From assembly GCA_028748945.1 (NCBI GenBank), contig JAQTOL010000036.1, forward strand, positions 7,901 to 13,612: a DNA stretch of 5,712 nt. Reading direction: 5' to 3'. Shown one piece after another: positions 1-5,712 of this stretch. The DNA comes from Paludibacter sp. Lineage in GTDB: Bacteria; Bacteroidota; Bacteroidia; Bacteroidales; Paludibacteraceae. The notes under the pieces are model-generated. The model saw nothing but the letters and a program-made list of their open reading frames with translations, was not told the DNA's origin and ran no database searches. The position numbers and the translations under genes were made by a program. Position 1 is the stretch's first letter. The number at the start of each line of letters is the position of its first letter.

Positions 1-1297
1 TGGCTTCGTTTGAAGGACTTCTAAATTCTTTGTCCCAATCATTGGAACTTTTTCTCAACATGCGGTAATCTCCATCCTGTACAATATAATACAGACTATC
101 GGAAACTCCGGGATTTACCGGGCGAAGTAAATACAGTTGTGCAACATTTATATTCTTATCAAGTACCTGTAGGGCCGGTACATTTAAGGTAGAATGATTT
201 CCGATGACTAAACCGCTAGGTTTATTGGTGAAAACATAACGCTCATAGGCAGGCACGGGGGTAACTTTTACGGAATCAAATTTATAATTTGTGCCACCCA
301 TCGAATAAGAAATATAGACTTTCCCGGTATCACCAACATTAGCTGTAGTGGCATCAATAATCACTTTTACTTTATTGGCTCCGTTAATAAAATCGGAAGG
401 TGTAAACGTTGCCTGATCTACCGAAAATCCGGCAGTTGTGCTGACAACAATATTATTTGTAGGGTTCTCACAGGTGATAAACAACGGATGAGGCTGGAAT
501 CCTTTTTCAATCTCTAAAGCGATTGCCTTTTCAGATAAGGTAATGACCGGTACGTTGGGGTCTTTCAATGAACCTCCAAATGCAGTCCCGTTGAATCCGT
601 TGGAAGTTTTATCGTTGGTCGTATTGTCATCAAAGTTATAGTATGCTACCAAACCTGTTTCGTTGCCTGTAAGAACAGTGTTTTTGTTTGCCTCAATTTC
701 TTCTCTCGATCGGGCTGTATTCCAGAACCGAATTTCATCATATAAACCGGCAACTGTACGACCGTATTGACCGGAGCCTACGGGATTGTCCCAACCGATA
801 TACGAAATAGCACTAAAAGATAATGGATCCCATGTTTTGGTTGCATAGGTTGTAGTATAATATGTGCCGTTTAATTCAACTACTGCCGAATCGGCATAAA
901 CGGTATAGGACAGATGATTCCAGGCACCGTTATTACAGGTTGCTGTCGTTGGGAAAGTAATAATCCGGGCACTTCCATTAAAATCACATCGGATGTAATG
1001 GTTTGTCGAATTATTATCAAATTGCAAAGTGGTTGCTTTCGTTGTATTTGAACGGTCGGACCAAAAGCCGCCATACGATACCCATGAACTAGGTTTCACC
1101 CACATTTCTACGGTAAAGGGAAAACCTGTAATTACGGAGCTCATCGCAGGTAAAGTCATATTGCTGTTGGAACCATTGGATGCTCCCGGCAAACTCAACG
1201 CACGTCCACTCTGTGCACGGGCAGATTGAGGTTGAATCATTGCACAAAGGGCAATGATTGCATAGAATAAATGGATTGTTTTTCTCATAATACTCAT
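1..1297 (-). CDS. Secreted LamG-domain (concanavalin-like lectin fold) protein, 3' end cut by window edge
   Basis: Hand translation from the ATG at 1297-1295 gives 432 codons without a stop down to base 2, so the gene continues past the left edge. A second in-frame ATG at 1288-1286 gives the more typical start MRKTIHLF and may be the true one; there is no Shine-Dalgarno sequence to decide. A signal peptide is clear: basic MRK, a hydrophobic stretch, then SARA before Gln29. Residues about 31-230 read as a LamG/laminin-G-like jelly roll: VEMWVKP (63-69), GAWNHLSYTV, and the hallmark DEIRFWNTARS followed by GLVAYYNFDD (215-224). Residues about 270-350 look like an Ig-like beta-sandwich (FITCENP, TGKVYISYS). 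Residues about 352-432 begin another module (VPALQVLD, YYIVQDGDYRML) that faintly resembles ricin-type or other glycan-binding repeats; this is a guess. Such domains usually bind glycans, and no catalytic motif is visible. The missing C-terminus could still hold an enzyme domain or a sorting tail. Next to pectin-degrading genes, a polysaccharide-binding role is inferred. Confidence 0.85.
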   Translation of the reverse strand, partial: MSIMRKTIHLFYAIIALCAMIQPQSARAQSGRALSLPGASNGSNSNMTLPAMSSVITGFPFTVEMWVKPSSWVSYGGFWSDRSNTTKATTLQFDNNSTNHYIRCDFNGSARIITFPTTATCNNGAWNHLSYTVYADSAVVELNGTYYTTTYATKTWDPLSFSAISYIGWDNPVGSGQYGRTVAGLYDEIRFWNTARSREEIEANKNTVLTGNETGLVAYYNFDDNTTNDKTSNGFNGTAFGGSLKDPNVPVITLSEKAIALEIEKGFQPHPLFITCENPTNNIVVSTTAGFSVDQATFTPSDFINGANKVKVIIDATTANVGDTGKVYISYSMGGTNYKFDSVKVTPVPAYERYVFTNKPSGLVIGNHSTLNVPALQVLDKNINVAQLYLLRPVNPGVSDSLYYIVQDGDYRMLRKSSNDWDKEFRSPSNEA

Positions 1298-1428
1298 TTT
1301 AAAAGGTTTATTGTGTTTTAATCTGATATCATTTTTGATTTAATAGATTGATTACTCTTTTGAAAAATTCCTTAAAGAATAAAAAAATTAGATTCGGGGT
1401 TATAAATATATTCAGTATAAACCGAAAG

Positions 1429-1436
1429 CAAATTTA
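1429..1436 (-). promoter_or_regulatory. Candidate Bacteroidota -7 promoter box for the LamG gene
   Basis: On the minus strand these bases read TAAATTTG, a match to the Bacteroidota sigma-factor -7 consensus TAnnTTTG. It would place transcription start around 1420 and give a leader of roughly 120 bases. No TTTG -33 element lies at the usual 19-21 base spacing (that position reads ACCA), so the call rests on one 8-base match in AT-rich DNA and could be chance. Confidence 0.25.
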
Positions 1437-1482
1437 ATTGTAATATTTATAAAGATGGTAGAAAAAACAGTCAAAAAAGAGA

Positions 1483-1503
1483 ACATAAATGTATATTTTA
1501 TGT
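1483..1503. repeat. Short inverted repeat ACATAAA-N7-TTTATGT
   Basis: Two perfect 7-base arms (1483-1489 and 1497-1503) flank a 7-base AT-rich spacer. The element lies about 50 bases upstream of the candidate -7 box of the LamG gene. Its two-fold symmetry and about 14-base centre-to-centre spacing could suit a dimeric regulator, but arms this AT-rich occur by chance in such DNA. No U-run follows, so it is not a terminator. Confidence 0.25.
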
Positions 1504-1654
1504 CAGAATCTGTCTGTTTCAACTTTAGATATTTAATCTTTTAAATCCCACCTGAAAGGATTTGAAGGGGAAGCGGGGTGGGTGATATCTACGTTTAATT
1601 ACAATTGACCATTAATCAAAAAACTATATGTTAACTTTACGGGTTCTTTTGTTC

Positions 1655-1687
1655 AAAAAAACAGGCCTTTTCTCACGAAAAGACCTG
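1655..1687 (-). terminator. Rho-independent terminator of the GH51-like gene
   Basis: The arms 1677-1687 and 1662-1672 form an 11-bp stem closing a 4-base loop (1673-1676). On the minus-strand RNA all 11 positions pair, one as G-U (1666 with 1683); on the plus strand that position would be an A-C mismatch. Seven A's at 1655-1661 become a U7 run directly after the stem in the minus-strand transcript. The hairpin starts about 45 bases after the stop codon of the upstream gene. Stem quality, U-run and position agree on a minus-strand intrinsic terminator, so the LamG gene downstream probably needs its own promoter. Confidence 0.88.
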
Positions 1688-1732
1688 CCCCTGAAATCAA
1701 AACTAAAATGGTTACTGACTTTACCCTTGTGA

Positions 1733-3991
1733 TTATTTTCTGAGAGTAATCACCGTATAAGAGTATTTCGGGAAAGTATAGGATGCATCCTTTTTGCGGA
1801 ATATTATGCTTCCGGTCTTTGGTGCAACATTTTCTTTGTTATCAACCGTATTATAGGCAGTAAGTTCACAATCGCCAATGACCCAGGTTGAAGCTTTTCC
1901 GCTAAACCTGAAACCGTCCACGTTGATAACAGCATTCCGAGGCTTGTCGGTTATGTTGACCACATAAAGAGAGAGCGAATCTTTTTTGTCATTGATCTTT
2001 GCCGTAACATCCAGTACACTATCCACACTGCTGGAGGCTTCAATCACGTTTGGCAACCAATGGGAGGTCATCATTTCGTCGATAAAGGCCGAAGGCTGGT
2101 ACCAGATTTCGCTGGAAGTGAAATGAACCCGTCCCTGATCCCACATATACTGTTGCCCGTGAGGTTGGAAGGTATTCGCTGTTCCTAAAGCCGTGAAAGC
2201 ATTTCCATTCCGTTGCAGGGTGTTCCAGTTGTGTGCATGTGCCAATCCTCTGTCCCAATCGCAGCGGCTGCCATTTTCTTCCATCGGGCACAGGGTGAGT
2301 TTGTGTCCGGGAAAATCTTTGGCCAGTTCGGTTTGAAGGGTAACACCCATTTCGCGCAGGAACTCAGGGTTGTCACCGAAACCGATATAACCGGCATAAT
2401 GCGGATCCCAAACCATTCTGTCGGATTTACCCTGACTGACAAACCATCCGAACATTTCGGAAGCTTCTTTATACTGGTCACCACCTCTCTCGTAACTTGC
2501 CGGATTGGTTCCTATATTGAGCGAAGCCATGATGTGCATTTCGGGATCCACTTTCCAGGCTGCCAGTGCAAATTTTTTCATACACTCTATGTATCCCCGT
2601 GTCATGGGTCTTTCGTTGTCAACCTCTATGTATTTCAGGTTGTAAGGTTCGGGATGACCGTGCGTGGCACGCAACTTTCCCCATTTCGTTGTGACCGCTC
2701 CGTTCATATATTCTACAAAATCGCGGATATCAGCCGATGTTTCGTCCATACTCATGCCTATCATGGCCTGTGCACCGACAGCTTCGGCAAACTGGCACAG
2801 CTCAACCATCCCGAAACTATGGGTAGCATAGGGATTAAAGCCGCTGCGGAAGCAAACTCTCCGTTCGTCAACCGGCCCAATCATCTTTTTCCAACGGTAC
2901 ATATAGGTGTCGGCACCCACATCGACCATGGAGCCGTTGTAGCGGATCACTTTAATTCCTTCTTTTACGAGTGCATCCACAAATTGTTTACGGATAGGAT
3001 AACCTTTTACACGACCCCACTTGCCGGGTTCGAGAAAAGCAAAACCGAGTTCTATTTCGCCTTGTTCTTTCAGCGTAATTCCGAAACGTCCTTTCGCTGT
3101 TTCGGCAGTTGGGGTTAGTTCAAATTCAACTTTTTCGAATGTGCCGTCACCCTTTAGTTGATAAGGTTTTTCAGCCAGTATTTTCCCCTGCTCATCGCGC
3201 AAAGAAAGATAGATGGTTGTGGCTTTTTGAGCTTTTATCCGAAGGATACCGTCGTAGGGTTTTCCGTTAACCAGATTTATTCCCTGTTTGTTGAGTCCTG
3301 AATTGTAGAGCCCGAATTCACCGTTACCGCTTTGCAGATTGATAATCTGATCCTGACGTCCCATATAAGCGTCGCCCCGTTTTAATATAAACCGGCCTTT
3401 CGTGTCGCCGGTGGCAATTTTATTCCAGTAACGGCTTATCTGTTCGTTGCCGTTGATACGATCGAGCATGATGGTACGTATATCTTCCGGAATACTGTCA
3501 TAAGGATCAAACCGACCGTAGAATTTCAGGTTCCCAATCTGTAAGGGACGCTGAGGTTGTGTCGTTTCACCATTACGCATTCGTCTGGGTTGCGTTGCCT
3601 GTTCAACGGCATTATAGATGTCTTTTGAATTGAAATCATACTTTTCACCGAGGTTGTTCCAGTTAACGCGTGTATAACTGTTTGCTACCGAAAGGAGATG
3701 AGGACGTCTGGTTTCGTCTAAAATCACGTAGACTTTCACGTAATCAGCCAATGGCAGATGGAGAAAGTCAATGTCGATATTCTCTTCGAATGCTTCTCCG
3801 TGTATAAGTTGACTGAAAATACCCCCGTTTGTCTGGTTATTGAGGTCTTCAATATTGGTACCGTTGAACATTTTGGTAACAGTGGCAATTTGTTTGGAAG
3901 CATTTACCTGTATCTGAATGTTTCCTGAGGTCTGAGCCTGAAGAAAGGCAAAGAAGCCAATAAAAAGGCCCGTTGAAATGAGTTTTTTCAT
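1733..3991 (-). CDS. Secreted GH51-like alpha-L-arabinofuranosidase with inserted CBM4/9-like domain
   Basis: The complete 752-residue protein starts at ATG 3991-3989 and ends in TAA. The signal peptide is residues 1-19 (MKKLIS, hydrophobic core, LQA before Gln20); there is no lipobox Cys, so a periplasmic or exported soluble enzyme is likely. Residues 41-70 (MFNGTNIEDLNN, GGIFSQLIHGEAFEE) match the N-terminal strand of eukaryote-like GH51 enzymes. Residues about 75-185 form an extra region I cannot assign. Residues about 195-322 resemble a CBM4/9-like sandwich (FGLYNSGLNKQGINL at 226-240). The (beta/alpha)8 barrel follows: VIRYNGS (348-354), IEVDNERP with acid/base candidate Glu460, and PMEENGSR with nucleophile candidate Glu571 or Glu572. 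RGLAHAHNWNTLQRNG and WDQGRVHF align with later barrel motifs. The C-terminal beta-sandwich includes LYVVNITDKP. Family members release alpha-L-arabinofuranosyl side groups from arabinan or arabinoxylan. DNE replaces the usual GNE, so the substrate may differ. The gene has its own terminator and probably its own promoter. Confidence 0.85.
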   Translation of the reverse strand: MKKLISTGLFIGFFAFLQAQTSGNIQIQVNASKQIATVTKMFNGTNIEDLNNQTNGGIFSQLIHGEAFEENIDIDFLHLPLADYVKVYVILDETRRPHLLSVANSYTRVNWNNLGEKYDFNSKDIYNAVEQATQPRRMRNGETTQPQRPLQIGNLKFYGRFDPYDSIPEDIRTIMLDRINGNEQISRYWNKIATGDTKGRFILKRGDAYMGRQDQIINLQSGNGEFGLYNSGLNKQGINLVNGKPYDGILRIKAQKATTIYLSLRDEQGKILAEKPYQLKGDGTFEKVEFELTPTAETAKGRFGITLKEQGEIELGFAFLEPGKWGRVKGYPIRKQFVDALVKEGIKVIRYNGSMVDVGADTYMYRWKKMIGPVDERRVCFRSGFNPYATHSFGMVELCQFAEAVGAQAMIGMSMDETSADIRDFVEYMNGAVTTKWGKLRATHGHPEPYNLKYIEVDNERPMTRGYIECMKKFALAAWKVDPEMHIMASLNIGTNPASYERGGDQYKEASEMFGWFVSQGKSDRMVWDPHYAGYIGFGDNPEFLREMGVTLQTELAKDFPGHKLTLCPMEENGSRCDWDRGLAHAHNWNTLQRNGNAFTALGTANTFQPHGQQYMWDQGRVHFTSSEIWYQPSAFIDEMMTSHWLPNVIEASSSVDSVLDVTAKINDKKDSLSLYVVNITDKPRNAVINVDGFRFSGKASTWVIGDCELTAYNTVDNKENVAPKTGSIIFRKKDASYTFPKYSYTVITLRK

Positions 3992-4247
3992 GTGATTTAA
4001 ATTTAAAGTATTAGCATTAACCGGAGAATTGGGAGGGTGGAGATAATATACCCATCAAATCCTGCCTTTTATTATGCAATCAAATTATCAGACAAAGTTA
4101 GATAAAACCCGTTGATTTCAAGTGGACAAAATTTGATTTCCGGAGGATAAATAGTAAATACTATATTTTAATCAGGTAAGCACAACAAAATGGAGGTATT
4201 GAATCTTTGTTTTTATTTACCAGCATTGCAAAGGGAATCGGGGGAAT
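3992..4247. other. Intergenic leader/promoter region of the GH51-like gene
   Basis: With the terminator to its right this is a 307-base gap between the pectate lyase stop and the GH51-like start. I saw no plausible gene on either strand. It is AT-rich, with no Shine-Dalgarno sequence before ATG 3991; the last bases before the start are nearly all A/T, typical of Bacteroidota. It holds the candidate -7 box at 4093-4100. A purine-rich patch on the plus strand around 4025-4041 would be C/U-rich in the leader RNA; I assign no function to it. Confidence 0.6.
4093..4100 (-). promoter_or_regulatory. Candidate Bacteroidota -7 promoter box for the GH51-like gene
   Basis: On the minus strand this reads TAACTTTG, matching the TAnnTTTG consensus. 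It lies about 100 bases upstream of the start codon and downstream of the preceding terminator, where a promoter is needed. The -33 element is weak: CTTG at 4122-4119 is 18 bases away and a perfect TTTG at 4130-4127 is 26 bases away, against the usual 19-21. A predicted transcription start near 4087 would give a leader of about 95 bases. Confidence 0.35.
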
Positions 4248-4285
4248 AAAAAATAATCCACACAAAGAATTGAATTGCGTGGATT
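4248..4285 (-). terminator. Rho-independent terminator of the pectate lyase gene
   Basis: The arms 4275-4285 and 4255-4265 form an 11-bp stem with a 9-base loop. One pair (4262 with 4278) is G-U in minus-strand RNA and A-C on the plus strand, so the hairpin is complete only in the direction of the gene. The A-run at 4248-4253 supplies a U6 run just past the stem, after one intervening A. The hairpin begins 14 bases after the TAA at 4301-4299. The stem is A/T-richer than the other terminator, so efficiency may be lower and some read-through into the GH51-like gene is possible. Confidence 0.8.
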
Positions 4286-4298
4286 TGAGAAATGGAAT

Positions 4299-5712
4299 TT
4301 ATTTATTGACAATTATTTTCTGTTTATCAATGATATAAATACCGTTAGGCAATTCTTCCGTGGACCGGCTTCGAATCACATGGGTGCGAATCAATCGTCC
4401 ATCCATAGTATAAACATTGACCGGTGCATTGGGATCGGCTGTAAGTATAGTCGTTGTTCGGATGCCTGTTGCAGTTCTGACAGACAGGATAAGTTGCAAG
4501 ACAACCTGATTGCCTCCAAAAGTAACCGTAAAAGATCCGGTAGCCGGCGAGGAGAGAGGAACCAGATTTGAACAAACGGTATAATTCCCGCTTGCATCTT
4601 TCTGTGTGAAAACATAATCAGTGGTGCCGTAAGTTGTACCGTTCAATTCACTCAGGTATGAATCGGCGGTAACATAATTATCATAACCAACAAATCTGAC
4701 ACTGTCAACACTTATACCGGTTGGAAGATTTACCGTAAATGGTACACCCGTTGAAAATTTGATTCCCAATTCACTACCAGTAGCATAGGTCTTGGAATTA
4801 GCATTGCTAATACTGTAACCTCCATCAAATAACCAGGGCGATGAAGCGCCGGAAGTGCCCACATAGGTGCTTTGCGACAAAGTAACATGTGTAGTGCTCG
4901 TACTACTGTCGCCCAGCGTATAACCGGAGGCAACTCCACCTTCGTTTTCTGCATTCATAATGCCACCTACAATACTGTTCATATAAACTTCAAGCATGGT
5001 ATAACCGTCACTATTCAGGGTGTTGGCATCCGATGTGTTATTTGGATTCAGTCCGTTGGCTGTTTCCCATGCATCCGGCATACCATCCTGATCGGTGTCT
5101 GCCGGGGCTGTAGTGCTTTGCAGAACAGGCCACGCATTCCAGTCGGCAGGGGCATTGGCAGGTTTATTGTCTTCCTGTGAATCAATAATGCCGTAAACAT
5201 CACCGGTTCCTGTACCGGTGTGTGAGGCCAAACCGTTTCGGGTATCATAAACCATCAATGTGTCCACCCAGTCGCGCGAAAGAGAGGCTCCTGCATATTG
5301 CAGCACCTTCTCGTAAGCTACCGCCGGCGATTGTGTCGTAGTATAAACATAATTAATGGGAGCGGCTAATTTCATGGTATCTTTGGTCGTAGCAGTAAAC
5401 AAATTATCAACACTCGAATTGCTAATCTGGGCATAAATTCCTTTAGTCCAGTTGTCTGCTGTTACATCACTAAATCCATTTACGTAATTACCTTCCACGT
5501 CATACTTACCCCAAACATGAAGCATAGGAGCAAAAGCAGGATAGGTGGCAATATATGAAGTAGTTCTGATACCGATAGATGCTATCCTGTATTGTATCGC
5601 GGTGCTTCTTGTTTTGGTGCCGGGGCCGGGTTTGTAATAATTGTTTACAATATTCACATTCATCCCTTCGCCACCGTAGCAACCGTTACCTGCCCAGTTG
5701 TAAATCACATTG
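4299..5712 (-). CDS. Pectate lyase (PL1-like), C-terminal 470 residues, 5' end outside window
   Basis: The frame is open to the right edge with no true start; a GTG at 5708 is an internal Val, since homology runs across it. Numbering from the first whole codon (Asn1), residues 1-31 read NVIYNWAGNGCYGGEG then NIVNNYYKPGPGT, the late parallel beta-helix signature of Bacteroidota pectate lyases. The catalytic Arg region and calcium ligands should lie just upstream, outside the window. The helix continues to about 195. DTDQDGMPDAWE (205-216), with GLNPN and EVYMNSIV after it, is the calcium-loop segment common in these enzymes. Residues about 310-412 form a beta-sandwich-like accessory region (VDSVRFVGYDNY, SELNGTTYGTTDY), perhaps glycan-binding. 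Residues about 430-470 (VNVYTMDGRLI, LPNGIYII, KIIVNK end) resemble a short T9SS sorting tail, suggesting outer-surface or secreted location. The enzyme class cleaves polygalacturonate by beta-elimination. I infer the substrate is pectin; activity cannot be judged without the missing core. Confidence 0.87.
   Translation of the reverse strand, partial: NVIYNWAGNGCYGGEGMNVNIVNNYYKPGPGTKTRSTAIQYRIASIGIRTTSYIATYPAFAPMLHVWGKYDVEGNYVNGFSDVTADNWTKGIYAQISNSSVDNLFTATTKDTMKLAAPINYVYTTTQSPAVAYEKVLQYAGASLSRDWVDTLMVYDTRNGLASHTGTGTGDVYGIIDSQEDNKPANAPADWNAWPVLQSTTAPADTDQDGMPDAWETANGLNPNNTSDANTLNSDGYTMLEVYMNSIVGGIMNAENEGGVASGYTLGDSSTSTTHVTLSQSTYVGTSGASSPWLFDGGYSISNANSKTYATGSELGIKFSTGVPFTVNLPTGISVDSVRFVGYDNYVTADSYLSELNGTTYGTTDYVFTQKDASGNYTVCSNLVPLSSPATGSFTVTFGGNQVVLQLILSVRTATGIRTTTILTADPNAPVNVYTMDGRLIRTHVIRSRSTEELPNGIYIIDKQKIIVNK

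Larger units (their letters stand above)
1298..1654. other. AT-rich intergenic region upstream of the LamG gene
   Basis: Together with the terminator beyond it, this makes a 435-base gap between the GH51-like stop and the LamG start. I found no open reading frame of useful length on either strand and no tRNA-like or riboswitch-like fold. The 1298-1540 part is strongly A/T-rich, as is usual for Bacteroidota leaders, and contains a candidate -7 box (1429-1436) and a short inverted repeat (1483-1503). A GC-rich, purine-rich island at about 1547-1582 stands out from the surroundings. Confidence 0.6.

Noticed and set aside
880..1229. Short overlapping open frames on both strands inside the LamG gene (880-1074 minus, 1029-1229 plus)
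   Set aside because: Both lie within the LamG coding frame, which I translated through without a stop and which carries clear domain motifs; neither has family features or an independent start context.
2040..2484. Minus-strand out-of-frame open frames within the GH51-like gene
   Set aside because: They overlap the conserved barrel of the 752-residue frame and encode low-complexity, basic translations; there is no sign of a frameshift in the main gene that would need them.
2213..3118. 301-codon open frame on the plus strand inside the GH51-like gene
   Set aside because: It lies wholly antisense to a gene with strong protein-family evidence; its translation is rich in Cys, His and Phe with no recognisable domain, as expected from reading the complementary strand of a coding region.
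4119..4130. TTTG/CTTG as a confident -33 promoter element for the GH51-like gene
   Set aside because: The perfect TTTG is 26 bases from the -7 box and the imperfect CTTG is 18 bases away; neither fits the usual 19-21 base spacing well, so only the -7 box is annotated.
4275..5248. Several 66-102 codon open frames on both strands within the pectate lyase gene
   Set aside because: All are shadows of the continuous pectate lyase frame, which reads without interruption to the window edge; one plus-strand frame even starts within the terminator hairpin.
5706..5708. GTG as a translation start for the pectate lyase
   Set aside because: The frame stays open upstream (Asn codon at 5711-5709), and the NVIYNW motif spans this codon; the residue is an internal Val and the true start is outside the window.
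1..5712. CRISPR array, tRNA/rRNA, insertion sequence or phage genes
   Set aside because: No spaced direct repeats, no cloverleaf or rRNA-like segments, and no transposase, integrase or terminal inverted repeats were seen in the genes or the two intergenic gaps.

Overview
The window looks like Bacteroidota (Bacteroidales-type) DNA from a polysaccharide-degrading locus. The evidence is: no Shine-Dalgarno sequences and A/T-rich leaders before the two visible starts, candidate TAnnTTTG -7 boxes, moderate-GC genes with strongly AT-rich intergenic DNA, and protein families typical of plant-cell-wall degraders in this phylum. A free-living or gut fermenter of the Paludibacter/Dysgonomonas/Parabacteroides type would fit, but genus cannot be settled from this sequence.

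Layout: three genes, all on the minus strand, so transcription runs from right to left. (1) At 4299-5712 is the 3' part of a PL1-type pectate lyase whose N-terminal catalytic core lies beyond the right edge. It ends in a calcium-loop segment, a beta-sandwich accessory region and a short C-terminal tail resembling a type IX secretion (T9SS) sorting domain. (2) At 1733-3991 is a complete 752-residue secreted GH51-like alpha-L-arabinofuranosidase with an inserted CBM4/9-like region and divergent active-site motifs. (3) At 1-1297 is the 5' part of a secreted LamG/concanavalin-like lectin-fold protein whose C-terminus lies beyond the left edge. I translated it by hand and found 432 open codons without a stop.

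The intergenic regions carry real signals. A minus-strand intrinsic terminator follows the pectate lyase (4248-4285) and another follows the GH51-like gene (1655-1687). Each is an 11-bp stem followed by a run of U. Candidate Bacteroidota -7 elements sit upstream of the GH51-like gene (4093-4100) and the LamG gene (1429-1436). The three genes are therefore probably separate transcription units in one functional cluster rather than a tight operon.

Taken together the cluster suggests pectin attack: backbone cleavage by the pectate lyase, side-chain arabinose (or related sugar) removal by the GH51-like enzyme, and glycan binding by the LamG protein. No SusC/SusD pair, regulator, RNA gene, CRISPR array or mobile element is visible. 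The most interesting item is the GH51-like enzyme, whose acid/base and nucleophile motifs differ from textbook GH51 and which has an extra region of about 110 residues near its N-terminus.
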